From Bacillus sp. PK3_68 (lineage in GTDB: Bacteria > Bacillota > Bacilli > Bacillales > Domibacillaceae): a stretch of 64,000 nucleotides of DNA. A model generated the notes under the pieces. The model did no database searches. It saw nothing but the letters and a program-made list of their open reading frames with translations, and was not told the DNA's origin. The DNA lies in contig NZ_NQYC01000001.1 of NCBI RefSeq assembly GCF_003600835.1, positions 1,054,001-1,118,000 on the forward strand, read 5' to 3'. Shown here piece after piece: positions 19,291 to 28,599 of this stretch; the first letter of the stretch is position 1; every line of letters starts with the position of its first letter. The translations under genes were made by a program, and so were the position numbers.

Positions 19291-20610
19291 CTACTGCTTC
19301 ACTGTTACATTTAACGGTAAATCTAACTTGACCAGATCCTCATAGCTTTCCCTTCTAATCACTAATTCAGCCTGGCTATTCTCTACAAACACGACTGGCG
19401 GTCTCGGAATACGATTATAATTATTCGCCATGGAATAGCCGTAAGCGCCTGTACAAAAGACTGCAAGAAGATCATTATTCGATGCTTTAGGAAGCGGTAA
19501 ATCCCAGATTAGCATATCACCAGATTCACAGCACTTTCCTGCAATGGATACCGTTTCTTCTATCGGATCGTTCGCCCGATTGGCAAGTACAGCCTCGTAC
19601 TTGGCATCGTATAAGGCCGGGCGAATGTTATCGCTCATTCCCCCGTCTACAGCCAGATATTTTCTGACTTCTGGGACAGATTTTTCAGACCCAATGCGAT
19701 ATAGAGTAATCCCTGCGTCACCGACGAGTGACCGCCCCGGCTCAATCCAAATTTCAGGCATGGCAAGACCAAGCTCAGCCGTCTTTTTCTGTACTTCTTT
19801 AATAATCTCTTCTACATACTTGGAAGGGGCAAGAGGTTCATCTTCTTCTGTATATCGAATGCCAAACCCTCCGCCAAGATTTAAAACTTTGGATTCAAAT
19901 TGGAAGCGATCTTTCCACTCGGACAGCTTGTTAATAATCTTATCAGCAGCCAATTTGAAGCCCGTTGTTTCAAAAATTTGTGAACCAATGTGGCAATGAA
20001 GGCCCAGCAATTCGATTCCCCTCATCTCCACTGCCCTTTTTAAGGCTTCTTCTGCTTGTCCATTATTCAAATCAAACCCAAACTTAGAATCTTCCTGCCC
20101 AGTTAAAATGTAGTCGTGAGTATGTGCTTCAATTCCAGGAGTAACACGCAACAAAATATTGACTTTCTCCCCTTTTTCATTGCAAATGGACTCCAGTAAT
20201 TCCAGCTCATAAAAATTATCAACCACAATGCAGCCGATGCGGTATTCAAGCGCCATCATCAATTCTTCCCGGCTTTTATTGTTGCCGTGAAAATGAATAC
20301 GTTCAGCCGGGAAGCCAGCTTTCATCGCAGTGTAAAGCTCTCCGCCGGACACTACATCCAAAGATAAGCCTTCTTGATTTGCAAGCTGCATCATACCGAC
20401 AGCGGCAAAAGCCTTACTTGCATAAGCAACCTGGGCCGTCACGCCAAGCTGTTCGAATGTGTGTTTAAACCCTCGGGCCCTTTCCCGAATTAATGCCACG
20501 TCATAAATATACAGAGGGGTGCCATAGTGTTCAGCTAAGCTGACAACATCAATTCCTCCAACTTCTAAATGCCCTTCTTTATTTATACAGGCTGTTCCAT
20601 ATGTATGCAT
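19291..20610 (-). CDS. lysA: Diaminopimelate decarboxylase LysA
   Basis: A 439-residue fold-type III PLP enzyme that makes L-lysine from meso-diaminopimelate. The PLP lysine is K66 in AYASKAF; other conserved parts are HCHIGSQI, LNLGGGFGI, EPGRSLV and the CESGDML region, with the terminal YNRIPRPP. In sporulating cells DAP and lysine balance also matters for cortex. As in B. subtilis it follows spoVAF. Confidence 0.96.
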   Translation of the reverse strand: MHTYGTACINKEGHLEVGGIDVVSLAEHYGTPLYIYDVALIRERARGFKHTFEQLGVTAQVAYASKAFAAVGMMQLANQEGLSLDVVSGGELYTAMKAGFPAERIHFHGNNKSREELMMALEYRIGCIVVDNFYELELLESICNEKGEKVNILLRVTPGIEAHTHDYILTGQEDSKFGFDLNNGQAEEALKRAVEMRGIELLGLHCHIGSQIFETTGFKLAADKIINKLSEWKDRFQFESKVLNLGGGFGIRYTEEDEPLAPSKYVEEIIKEVQKKTAELGLAMPEIWIEPGRSLVGDAGITLYRIGSEKSVPEVRKYLAVDGGMSDNIRPALYDAKYEAVLANRANDPIEETVSIAGKCCESGDMLIWDLPLPKASNNDLLAVFCTGAYGYSMANNYNRIPRPPVVFVENSQAELVIRRESYEDLVKLDLPLNVTVKQ

Positions 20611-20679
20611 ACCCTCACCTCGATTCTTGGAGTTTTGTTTGCCTCGCTTGTTGTTTTATCACTCGTGTAAGTTAGAAGA

Positions 20680-20712
20680 AATAGACAGCTGCTCTTCCGC
20701 AGACTGTCTATT
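20680..20712 (-). terminator. Hairpin after spoVAF
   Basis: AATAGACAG and CTGTCTATT, perfect 9-bp arms with an inner CTG/CAG pair, followed on the minus strand by TTCTTC. The loop holds CTGCTCTTCCGCAGAC, which recurs with one change at 29929-29944. Confidence 0.6.
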
Positions 20713-20771
20713 AGCAAACAAATTTTAGGTTAAAAGTAATATACCATACATTTCTCCTCTCCTCAACATCG

Positions 20772-22244
20772 TTATTTTTGTGGAGGCTGCCGGTAAGGAT
20801 CCTCCGGATGAACAATGCTGGGGCGGAGCTTCGATCCAGGGATAGCTCGTCGGATAAACACTTGAGAAAATGCTTTCGGATCAAATGGCAGCAGCGGCCA
20901 CAAATAAGGCGTATTCAGAGCGCGCATACGTGCTAGGTAAATAATAATCACTGTGCAGCCAATGACGAATCCCGGCAACTTAAATATGGCTACGATAACA
21001 AGCAAAAGCATGCGGAGTAGCTTATTAGCGATACTGACTTCGTAGCTCGGTGTAGCAAAGGTACCAATCCCTGCAATGGCTACATACAAAATCACCTCAG
21101 GCACAAATAAGCCGACATCGATAGCAATTTGGCCAATAAGTACGGCAGCGATTAATCCCATGGCTGTTGATAAAGGAGTTGGTGTATGAATAGCCGCGAT
21201 TCTTAGAAATTCAACCCCAATATCAGCAATGAACAACTGAAGAAAGAGCGGGATATTAGTCTTTTTATTCGGTCCGATAAACTCCATAGTCTTTGGCAGC
21301 AGATCCGGTTCAAGAGAAACAAGCAGCCAGAAGGGTAATAAGAATAGGGAAAGCAGAACACCGATAAAGCGAATCCAGCGAACGAAAGTACCTACCGCTG
21401 GAGATTGCCGGTATTCTTCCGCATGCTGCATATGATGAAAGAATGTTGCTGGCAAAATAATGACGCTTGGCGACGTATCTATAAACAAAAGTACATGCCC
21501 TTCCAGTAAATGAACCGCTCCGATATCTGCCCTTTCCGTGTAACGGACAATCGGGTACGGATTATATCCTTGTTTGACGATAAACTCTTCAATGGTTTTA
21601 TCAGCCATCGGAATGCCATCAATCTCAATGGCATCTAATTCCTGCTTGACGATTTTAACAAGATCAGGATCTACGACGCCTTCAATGTAAGCAACAGCAA
21701 TATCTGTCTTAGAGCGCTTCCCCACCTTTGTCATTTCAAAACGGAGGCGGCCGTCTCTGATTCTTCTTCTCGTCAGAGCGGTATTAACCACAATATTCTC
21801 AACATATCCATCTCTCGAACCGCGCACGACCTTTTCCGTATCCGGCTCCTCAGGCTGACGGCCAGGATAACTGCGAACATCAACAACTAACGCCTTTTCA
21901 CTGCCTTCAATTACGATCGCCATTAGCCCTGATAACACCTGGACAATGACCTCATCTACATTTTCAACTTGCTCGACCGACTCATGAGCCAGGTGATTTT
22001 CAATTGTCTCTGCAGCATACAGACTTCTTTTTTCTTTTCCATCCAGCCTTGTTAGCACAGTGAGAATCTTAATAATAGAATCTGAATCGGCTAAGCCGTT
22101 TATATAGTAAATATGCACCTGTTTCCCGAGTATCGTAAACTTTCGAACTCCGGCATCGTAGCTTTCTCCGAGACCAATCTTCTCTTTCATGATTCGATCC
22201 ATTTTTTCTGGATCTTTTGGGACTTTTAATTGCTGATCTATCAT
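20772..22244 (-). CDS. spoVAF: Spore germination protein SpoVAF (GerA-A family)
   Basis: A 490-residue protein of the GerAA/SpoVAF family: a soluble N-terminal half with ANTALTRRRIRD-type and VDVRSYPGR motifs, then a membrane half with about five helices starting near FVRWIRFIGVLLSLFLLP. It resides in the spore inner membrane; in B. subtilis SpoVAF works with a small partner as a channel that speeds germination. The ATG at 22244 is preceded by AGGGAGG at seven bases; the longer frame overlaps spoVAB. Here it directly follows spoVAB, not spoVAEA. Confidence 0.93.
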   Translation of the reverse strand: MIDQQLKVPKDPEKMDRIMKEKIGLGESYDAGVRKFTILGKQVHIYYINGLADSDSIIKILTVLTRLDGKEKRSLYAAETIENHLAHESVEQVENVDEVIVQVLSGLMAIVIEGSEKALVVDVRSYPGRQPEEPDTEKVVRGSRDGYVENIVVNTALTRRRIRDGRLRFEMTKVGKRSKTDIAVAYIEGVVDPDLVKIVKQELDAIEIDGIPMADKTIEEFIVKQGYNPYPIVRYTERADIGAVHLLEGHVLLFIDTSPSVIILPATFFHHMQHAEEYRQSPAVGTFVRWIRFIGVLLSLFLLPFWLLVSLEPDLLPKTMEFIGPNKKTNIPLFLQLFIADIGVEFLRIAAIHTPTPLSTAMGLIAAVLIGQIAIDVGLFVPEVILYVAIAGIGTFATPSYEVSIANKLLRMLLLVIVAIFKLPGFVIGCTVIIIYLARMRALNTPYLWPLLPFDPKAFSQVFIRRAIPGSKLRPSIVHPEDPYRQPPQK

Positions 22245-22267
22245 GTAGAATCCTCCCTGCTGTCTGA

Positions 22268-22705
22268 TCAAACCCTTTGTTGATAAACAAAGTAAAGCCA
22301 ATGAAACAATGAACCAGCCACTTTCCCGAGTGCAAGGGCCATCATCAGTGCGATAATGTATTCATGAACACCGATTCTCTTTGCTAATATTGGAAAAACA
22401 TTAAGCACTTCCGTTAACGCCGCGGCTAGCAAACCAATAAAAATACCGCTCAATAATCCAACGGGAACGAGCAGAAGCGCTGGCAATCCCAAAGCAACGG
22501 GCACAAAACTGACGAGTGTGCCTGCCATCACCCCTAAAATAATGGCCCATTCATAGCTTCGAATTTTCTTCCATGTTTTTGTGATTTGCATAAGGCGGGG
22601 AATAATGCCTAGAACAGTAATGAAACCTACATAACCCGCTCCTACTGCCAGCCCTCCAGCAAAGCCTACCCATGCTACGAAGAGATCACGAAGAAGAGCC
22701 ATCAT
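22268..22705 (-). CDS. spoVAB: Stage V sporulation protein AB
   Basis: A 145-residue membrane protein with four to five helices and the SpoVAB pattern GFAGGLAVGAGYVGFITVLGI and RLMQITK. Its ATG overlaps the spoVAA stop (ATGA). SpoVAB belongs to the complex moving dipicolinic acid into the forespore, but its own role is not defined. Confidence 0.92.
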   Translation of the reverse strand: MMALLRDLFVAWVGFAGGLAVGAGYVGFITVLGIIPRLMQITKTWKKIRSYEWAIILGVMAGTLVSFVPVALGLPALLLVPVGLLSGIFIGLLAAALTEVLNVFPILAKRIGVHEYIIALMMALALGKVAGSLFHWLYFVYQQRV

Positions 22706-23313
22706 TCATCGTTCCTGCTTTCTTTTCTTTCATGTAAAATTACGTACTGATCTAAATCCTGCTGATAATTAAACATTTCCACCTCAAGCGGGCTTGGCTC
22801 TTCATTAAATCTCTTTTTAAATAAATGATTAAAGAATAATACCATGCCAGCTCCGAGACCGATTGAATAAGGAATTTGAAAAATAAGTGGATAGTCTGTC
22901 TTTTTTCCTGTAACGATCTCATATATCTTTATCTGCACATCGCGCATGCTAACATCTTCATGAAAATTCATGATGGTAAGAGCAGCCCCAACAAAGAGCA
23001 AACACCAAACCAATAAAAAAAGCGGCAAGGAAAACCTCTTTGATAACGGCGTTGTGTCGATAATAGTCTGAGCGGGCCCAATAAATTGAATATCAATACT
23101 CGGCCAATGCTGACTTAACGTTTCTACAACTGTCATGGCATCAATAATAATAATTTGTCCATCTTCCTGTTTAATTTCGTAAATCACCGTAGATGACAGA
23201 TCAGACAATAAGTTTTCCGGCGCACTCACTTCCGCAATTTCCTTTAGCTGCACTGGCAAGTCCACTTGGTGCCGGATACGGTGGCGAAGCCGGATGTAAA
23301 TCGGAGCTTCCAT
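22702..23313 (-). CDS. spoVAA: Stage V sporulation protein AA
   Basis: A 203-residue protein beginning MEAPIYIRLRHRIRH. The first 90 residues form the soluble SpoVAA domain; two membrane helices follow (about 98-116 and 150-170). It is the first gene of the spoVA operon and has a SigmaG promoter. SpoVAA acts in dipicolinate uptake together with other SpoVA proteins. Confidence 0.92.
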   Translation of the reverse strand: MEAPIYIRLRHRIRHQVDLPVQLKEIAEVSAPENLLSDLSSTVIYEIKQEDGQIIIIDAMTVVETLSQHWPSIDIQFIGPAQTIIDTTPLSKRFSLPLFLLVWCLLFVGAALTIMNFHEDVSMRDVQIKIYEIVTGKKTDYPLIFQIPYSIGLGAGMVLFFNHLFKKRFNEEPSPLEVEMFNYQQDLDQYVILHERKESRNDE

Positions 23314-23348
23314 AATTCTCCCACCCTGTTAAATAAATTGTTAGTAGT

Positions 23349-23377
23349 TAGTATGAGCGGAAGAGAGAGAATCATGC
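23349..23377 (-). promoter_or_regulatory. SigmaG promoter of spoVA
   Basis: On the minus strand GCATG (23373-23377), 17 bases, CATACTA (23349-23355). This fits the SigmaG consensus (GnATR, CATnnTA) and stands 36 bases before the spoVAA start. Confidence 0.8.
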
Positions 23378-23393
23378 ACAGCTTTCAGGACGA

Positions 23394-23431
23394 AATAAAA
23401 CCGATTAGGTATTAACCTAATCGGTTTTATT
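23394..23431. terminator. Terminator after sigF
   Basis: Perfect 17-bp arms (23394-23410 and 23415-23431) around a four-base loop ATTA, with AATAAAACC outer ends that give T-rich tails on both strands. Confidence 0.9.
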
Positions 23432-23435
23432 CTCT

Positions 23436-24194
23436 CTACGTAGCATTCATCCTCTCTTTCATTTGAGAAAGAATCTTCTTTTCCAGCCTGGACACTTGGA
23501 CTTGTGATATTCCGAGCCGGACGGCTACTTCTGATTGTGTCTGATCCTTATAATAGCGTAAATATACGATCAGTCGCTCCCTCTCTTCCAATTCCCTGAT
23601 CGCTTCTTTCAATATGACTTGATCAAAAGGATGTTCGCTGCTTTTATCAGCCATTTGATCAAGTAAAGTAATAGGATCGCCATCGTTTTCATAAACCGTT
23701 TCATGTATAGAAGATGGTGATCGGGCCGCTTCTTGAGCCATAATGGCTTCCTCGGGAGAGATATCCAGATAACTCGCTATTTCTTGAATAGTTGGTGTTC
23801 TGCTGTGCAGTTTCAGCAGTTCCTCACGTGCCCGACGGATTTTATTACTCATTTCTTTTAAAGAGCGGCTTACTTTTACAGTACCGTCATCGCGGATAAA
23901 TCGCTGGATTTCACCGATGATCATCGGCACAGCATATGTGGAAAATTTCACGTCATAACTTAAATTAAACTTGTCCACTGACTTGAGCAAACCAATGCAG
24001 CCAATTTGAAACAGATCGTCCGGATCGTATCCCCGGTTAATAAAGCGCTGGACAACAGACCAAACGAGTCTCATGTTGCGCTCGACGATGGTATCTCTCG
24101 CTTCCTGGTTTCCTTCCTGACTTTCCTTAATCAATTGTTTCAGCTGAGCGTCTGATAAAATTTCCGTCTTTTGTTTTTTTATTTCGACATCCAT
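23436..24194 (-). CDS. sigF: Sporulation sigma factor SigmaF
   Basis: A 252-residue sigma-70 family factor with region 2 (NMRLVWSVVQRFINRGYDP, DLFQIGCIGLL), region 3 (VKVSRSLKEM) and a region 4 helix-turn-helix (QSEVAVRLGISQVQVSRLEK). It is the first forespore-specific sigma factor, held inactive by SpoIIAB. It is third in the spoIIAA-spoIIAB-sigF operon. Confidence 0.97.
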   Translation of the reverse strand: MDVEIKKQKTEILSDAQLKQLIKESQEGNQEARDTIVERNMRLVWSVVQRFINRGYDPDDLFQIGCIGLLKSVDKFNLSYDVKFSTYAVPMIIGEIQRFIRDDGTVKVSRSLKEMSNKIRRAREELLKLHSRTPTIQEIASYLDISPEEAIMAQEAARSPSSIHETVYENDGDPITLLDQMADKSSEHPFDQVILKEAIRELEERERLIVYLRYYKDQTQSEVAVRLGISQVQVSRLEKKILSQMKERMNAT

Positions 24195-24205
24195 AGCCGG
24201 ACCCC

Positions 24206-24646
24206 TTAATTACACATGGCTTTTTTATTTGCAAGCTGCTTTTTTAATCGAATGATGGTGCCTGTTCCTTTATGTGAAATCACTTCAATTTCATCCATAA
24301 AGTTTTCCATAATAGTAAATCCCATACCCGACCGCTCTAGCTCAGGCTTTGTTGTAAACAAAGGCTCTCTTGCTTCTTCGATATTTTCCATGCCAACACC
24401 TTCATCACGAATAATCAGATCAACGACTCCATCTTCTAGAACTGCCGAGATATAAACCGTTCCTGCCGGATTGCCTTCATATCCGTGAATGATAGCATTT
24501 GTAACTGCTTCTGAAACAACCGTCTTAATTTCTGTAAGCTCATCCATCGTCGGATCAAGCTGAGCAACAAACGCTGCGACTGTTACTCTTGCAAATGACT
24601 CATTTTCACTAAGTGCACTGAATTGAACATTCATCTCATTTCTCAT
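24206..24646 (-). CDS. spoIIAB: Anti-sigma F factor SpoIIAB
   Basis: A 146-residue GHKL-type serine kinase and anti-sigma factor. The ATPase N box is [13 protein letters not shown]; the glycine boxes are DEGVGMEN and [12 protein letters not shown]. It binds SigmaF and phosphorylates SpoIIAA. The start [12 protein letters not shown] matches the family and overlaps the end of spoIIAA by 11 bases. Confidence 0.97.
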   Translation of the reverse strand: MRNEMNVQFSALSENESFARVTVAAFVAQLDPTMDELTEIKTVVSEAVTNAIIHGYEGNPAGTVYISAVLEDGVVDLIIRDEGVGMENIEEAREPLFTTKPELERSGMGFTIMENFMDEIEVISHKGTGTIIRLKKQLANKKAMCN

Positions 24647-24998
24647 AGCAGGCAGCCCCCAATCGTTCTAGCGCCTCTTGTTCCGATGCTTCCATCCGGA
24701 CAATCTTAAACAGCCCTGACATCTCAAACAGCCTCCGAACGGCCGGGGAAATGGAACAAACAACCATCTCTCCATTTTTTTGTTTAATATGCTTGTATCG
24801 CCCTAAAATCACACCGAGACCTGAGCTATCCATAAATGTTAAATCGCCAATATTCAATATAATATGCCGTACACCTTCTTTTTCAATCGCTGCGCTTGCC
24901 TGTTCGCGTAGCGATTCAGCTGTATGATGATCTAATTCACCCGCCAGCCGCAGGCAGAGCACCTGATCGATTACTTCAAGCTCTACTGTTAAACTCAT
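24636..24998 (-). CDS. spoIIAA: Anti-sigma F factor antagonist SpoIIAA
   Basis: A 120-residue STAS-domain protein. The phosphorylated serine is S58 in the MDSSGLGV motif. Unphosphorylated SpoIIAA releases SigmaF from SpoIIAB. ATG at 24998 (MSLTVELEV) has AAGGGGGA eight bases upstream; the longer frame from 25052 runs through the promoter and is rejected. Confidence 0.96.
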   Translation of the reverse strand: MSLTVELEVIDQVLCLRLAGELDHHTAESLREQASAAIEKEGVRHIILNIGDLTFMDSSGLGVILGRYKHIKQKNGEMVVCSISPAVRRLFEMSGLFKIVRMEASEQEALERLGAACYEK

Positions 24999-25030
24999 TG
25001 ACAGTCCCCCTTTAACCTTGATAGAGAGCA

Positions 25031-25058
25031 ATTCGACGATTCCGCTATGCAATCCTTC
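25031..25058 (-). promoter_or_regulatory. SigmaH promoter of spoIIA
   Basis: On the minus strand GAAGGATTG (25050-25058), 14 bases, CGAAT (25031-25035). This fits the SigmaH consensus RWAGGAxxT-N14-HGAAT, and spoIIA is a known SigmaH target. It lies 33 bases before the spoIIAA start. I did not find a clear Spo0A box. Confidence 0.75.
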
Positions 25059-25107
25059 CCTCTGACAAAACTAGAATGAATTCGCTAAAAGAGCTGTTCT
25101 TTCGGCA

Positions 25108-26286
25108 TTAAGCATCGTTTGTTTTTGAGAAATAATGGAATACCTTTTTATAGAACTGCCACCAGCTCGCTCGCTCAACGTTCTCTTTTGCGACGAGCGG
25201 CGTTTTTGAAACAACTTTTCCTTCCTGTTTAATGATTAACTCTCCAAGCTGTTCTCCTTTTTTAACCGGCGCCTGTATATCTTTCTTCAGGCTGATTTCT
25301 TTTGAAAACTTTCCTTTCTTCTCTCCTTTTTTCATCAACACAGAAATTTTATCAGCTGTTTCTAATTGTACACCTGCTTTGCTCCCTTTTGATAATGGGA
25401 TGGAACTGACTACCTTTCCTTTTCCATATAAAGGAGTGACCTCATATTGATGAAATCCATAGTCGAGCATTTTAGTAATTTGAGCATTTCTATCCTTCGG
25501 AGTCGGCGCACCAAAAATAACAGCAATCACTCTCATATTTCCCTTGGAAGCTGTAGCCGTCAGGCAATATTTGGCTTCGTTTGTAAATCCTGTTTTTAAT
25601 CCATCTACACCTGGATAAAACTTGATGAGCCTGTTCGTATTTACAAGCCAGAATTTCTTTTCACTGTCTTCGCGCAGATAGGCTTCGTATGTACCCGTAT
25701 ATTTAGTAATTCCCTCATGCTTTAGCAATTCCTTTGCCATGATGGCCATATCATACGCCGAACTATAGTGACCCTTCTCCGGCAAACCTGTAGCATTTTT
25801 AAATTTTGTTTGTTTTAGCCCCAGCTCTTTCGCTTTTTGATTCATTTTTTTCACGAACATTTCTTCGCTTCCTGCTATCCGTTCAGCCATGGCAACGGAG
25901 GCATCATTCGCAGATCCAATAGCAATGCCTTGCATCATTTCGCGTGCCGTCATCTCTTCACCCGGCTCTAGAAAAATTTGTGAGCCTCCCATTGAGGCTG
26001 CATATTCACTAGCACGGACTTTGTCATCCCACTTTATTTTTTTATCCTCAATCGCTTCCATAATGAGCAGCATCGTCATTATTTTCGTCATTGAAGCTGG
26101 CGGGAGTGGTTTGCGGCTATTTTTCTCAAATAAGATGGCTCCTGTGTCCCGCTCTAATAAGACGGCAGACTTTGACTGTTCAGCCATATTGATTTTTTCC
26201 TCTGCAGCATGAGCCACGAAGGACGGCAAAACAGCAGAAGAAATAAATAAAATAGCGACAATTGATAGAAATATTCGCTTCATCAT
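25108..26286 (-). CDS. dacF: D-alanyl-D-alanine carboxypeptidase DacF
   Basis: A 392-residue penicillin-binding protein with a signal peptide, SMTK (SxxK), SAN (SxN in GSANDAS) and KTG (GLKTGFTNEA) motifs, and a C-terminal beta domain. DacF trims cortex peptidoglycan from the forespore side. The chosen ATG (26286) has GGAGG seven bases upstream. It precedes spoIIAA, as in B. subtilis, where part of the message reads through into spoIIA. Confidence 0.94.
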   Translation of the reverse strand: MMKRIFLSIVAILFISSAVLPSFVAHAAEEKINMAEQSKSAVLLERDTGAILFEKNSRKPLPPASMTKIMTMLLIMEAIEDKKIKWDDKVRASEYAASMGGSQIFLEPGEEMTAREMMQGIAIGSANDASVAMAERIAGSEEMFVKKMNQKAKELGLKQTKFKNATGLPEKGHYSSAYDMAIMAKELLKHEGITKYTGTYEAYLREDSEKKFWLVNTNRLIKFYPGVDGLKTGFTNEAKYCLTATASKGNMRVIAVIFGAPTPKDRNAQITKMLDYGFHQYEVTPLYGKGKVVSSIPLSKGSKAGVQLETADKISVLMKKGEKKGKFSKEISLKKDIQAPVKKGEQLGELIIKQEGKVVSKTPLVAKENVERASWWQFYKKVFHYFSKTNDA

Positions 26287-26300
26287 GTAATAACCTCCAG

Positions 26301-26329
26301 TGTAGTGGTAAAATTCCCATTTGATATAC
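26301..26329 (-). promoter_or_regulatory. Possible forespore promoter of dacF
   Basis: On the minus strand GTATA (26325-26329) and CACTACA (26301-26307) are 17 bases apart. The -35 fits SigmaF/SigmaG; the -10 is imperfect. dacF is a SigmaF gene in B. subtilis. Confidence 0.4.
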
Positions 26330-26361
26330 ACCCATTTTTTCCATATTCTTTATTTTTATAC

Positions 26362-26398
26362 AAAAAAAAGAAGCATCTCTTTAAAAGATGCTTCTTTT
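26362..26398 (-). terminator. Terminator after pdp
   Basis: Perfect 13-bp arms (26366-26378 and 26386-26398), followed on the minus strand by TTTT extending an eight-base T-run. Confidence 0.9.
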
Positions 26399-26455
26399 CA
26401 GCTAGCATATGAAATTTTGCCTGCACTAACAGGTACATGCCTACAAAAAATCCTG

Positions 26456-27760
26456 TCAGCCTGTTATCTCTTCATGGATCAAGATAGGCGGTGCTACTTT
26501 TTCTTTAGAAAGAAGAATACTTTTATACAGCTCTTCTTTTACCTGCTCAACGTCTTCATTGTTGCTGTAAATGGTAGCAAGTGATTCTCCTGCTTTTACA
26601 CTGGCGCCAATCTTCTTATTTAACATAATTCCTACAGCAAGATCAATGTCCGAATCTTTCGTGGCTCGCCCTGCTCCGAGCCACATAGCAGCTGTTCCTA
26701 CGTGATCGGCGATGATTTCAGCTACCCATCCGTCCTCTTTTGCAGGCAATTCAATTTTGTATTTTGCCTGCGGCAACCGCTCAGGATGATCAGCTACTGA
26801 ACTGTCGCCTCCTTGCGCTTTAATGAAGAGCTTAAACTTATCCAGCGCCTCTCCATTGTTGATTAGCTTGATCAGTGTTTGTCGAGCATCCTCCAATGAA
26901 TCAGCTTTTCCAGCAGCATAGACCATATGGCTGCCAAGGACTAGACAAAGCTCTGTCAAATCTTCCGGTCCTTCACCTTTTAGCGTATCTATCGCTTCTT
27001 TTACCTCCAGCGCATTGCCGATGGCATATCCTAACGGCTGGCTCATATCAGAAATAACCGCCATTGTTTTTCGCCCGACATTATTGCCAATATTCACCAT
27101 GGCCTTTGCCAGTTCGCGGGAGTCTTCCAAAGTTTTCATGAAAGCTCCTGCTCCAGTTTTTACATCAAGCACGATGGCATCGGCCCCAGCAGCAATTTTT
27201 TTGCTCATAATGGAGCTGGCAATGAGCGGAATGCTGTTAACAGTAGCTGTCACATCGCGCAAGGCATAAAGCTTCTTATCAGCTGGTGTCAAATTGCCGC
27301 TCTGTCCAATGATCGCTATTTTGTTTTTATTCACAAGCTCAATAAACTGCTCATTCGTAATCTCTACATGAAACCCATCAATCGCTTCAAGCTTATCAAT
27401 CGTTCCTCCCGTATGGCCGAGCCCCCGGCCGCTCATTTTTGCAACCGGTACACCTGCCGCCGCTACGAGCGGGCCGAGAATGAGTGTGGTCGTGTCGCCG
27501 ACACCGCCTGTAGAATGCTTATCCACTTTCACTCCTTCAATAGCTTTAAGGTTGATCTGATCTCCTGATGCTACCATTGCCATTGTTAAATCTGCCCGTT
27601 CCTTTTCAGTCATGTTCTGAAAATAAACGGCCATTAACCATGCGCTTATTTGATAGTCAGGGATTGTCCCGTTCGTATAGCCTTCAACAATAAAGTTAAT
27701 TTCTTCAGTCGTCAATTGCTCCCCATCGCGCTTTTTTTGAATAAGGTCGACTATTCTCAT
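26456..27760 (-). CDS. pdp: Pyrimidine-nucleoside phosphorylase
   Basis: A 434-residue homodimeric enzyme that splits uridine, thymidine and deoxyuridine to base and (deoxy)ribose-1-phosphate. Conserved stretches are [32 protein letters not shown] and the phosphate-binding [11 protein letters not shown] 27760 (MRIVDLIQ) has GAGGAG at seven bases. It is third in deoB-punA-pdp, so the sugar phosphate it yields is used by DeoB. Confidence 0.96.
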   Translation of the reverse strand: MRIVDLIQKKRDGEQLTTEEINFIVEGYTNGTIPDYQISAWLMAVYFQNMTEKERADLTMAMVASGDQINLKAIEGVKVDKHSTGGVGDTTTLILGPLVAAAGVPVAKMSGRGLGHTGGTIDKLEAIDGFHVEITNEQFIELVNKNKIAIIGQSGNLTPADKKLYALRDVTATVNSIPLIASSIMSKKIAAGADAIVLDVKTGAGAFMKTLEDSRELAKAMVNIGNNVGRKTMAVISDMSQPLGYAIGNALEVKEAIDTLKGEGPEDLTELCLVLGSHMVYAAGKADSLEDARQTLIKLINNGEALDKFKLFIKAQGGDSSVADHPERLPQAKYKIELPAKEDGWVAEIIADHVGTAAMWLGAGRATKDSDIDLAVGIMLNKKIGASVKAGESLATIYSNNEDVEQVKEELYKSILLSKEKVAPPILIHEEITG

Positions 27761-27771
27761 GGAATCACTCC

Positions 27772-28587
27772 TCACATTGATCCTACAATTTCTTTAATAT
27801 AACGGAGAAAATCAGCTCGGACTCTCTCTGTCGTCTCTATTACTTCATCATGTGTAAGCGGTTGATCAAGGATGCCTGCCGCCATATTAGAAATACAGGA
27901 AATACCGAGCACTTGCATACTGCTATGGCGGGCAACAATCACTTCTGGTACAGTGGACATTCCGACAGCATCACCGCCCAGTATCCGCGCCATTCGGACT
28001 TCCGCCGGTGTTTCATACACAGGGCCAGTGTTCCCTACATACACGCCTTCTTGTACAGATAAGTTAATTTTTTCCGCTGTCTCTTTCGCAAGCTGTTGCA
28101 GCTCTTTACTGTAGGCTTCTGACATGTCAGGGAAACGGACACCAAGGCTACTATCATTTGGTCCAATCAGCGGATTCCCCCCCATATTGTTAATATGGTC
28201 AGTAATAATCATTAAGTCCCCTGGCTGAAATGATTCATTGATGCCGCCTGCTGCATTTGTAACAATGATGGTTTCCACACCGAGCGCTTTCATGACACGC
28301 ACAGGGAAAGTAACCTGTTCAAAAGAATATCCTTCATAATAATGGAAGCGTCCCTGCATGGCGATTACTTCCTTCCCGGAAAGTGTGCCGAATACAAGCC
28401 GCCCAGCATGGCCTTCTACTGTTGACAGTGGAAAATTAGGAATTTGGCTATAATCAATCTTCACTGGCCTTTCAATTTCATCAGCAAGCACACCAAGGCC
28501 GGAACCCAAAATCAAGCCAATCTTGGGATTTTTGTTGCTTTCTTTTTTTAAAAACGCAGCAGCCTGTTCTATTTTTTCTTTAAACAT
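27772..28587 (-). CDS. punA: Purine-nucleoside phosphorylase
   Basis: A 271-residue trimeric-type (NP-II) phosphorylase acting on guanosine and inosine. Motifs: [13 protein letters not shown] for phosphate, [19 protein letters not shown], and the base-binding [14 protein letters not shown]. It lies 12 bases after deoB. The symbol pupG is also used in B. subtilis. Confidence 0.95.
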   Translation of the reverse strand: MFKEKIEQAAAFLKKESNKNPKIGLILGSGLGVLADEIERPVKIDYSQIPNFPLSTVEGHAGRLVFGTLSGKEVIAMQGRFHYYEGYSFEQVTFPVRVMKALGVETIIVTNAAGGINESFQPGDLMIITDHINNMGGNPLIGPNDSSLGVRFPDMSEAYSKELQQLAKETAEKINLSVQEGVYVGNTGPVYETPAEVRMARILGGDAVGMSTVPEVIVARHSSMQVLGISCISNMAAGILDQPLTHDEVIETTERVRADFLRYIKEIVGSM

Positions 28588-28599
28588 CCATCTCTCTCC

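Noticed and set aside
22069-22335. 88-residue minus-strand frame inside spoVAF/spoVAB
   Set aside because: Shadow of two real genes in another frame.
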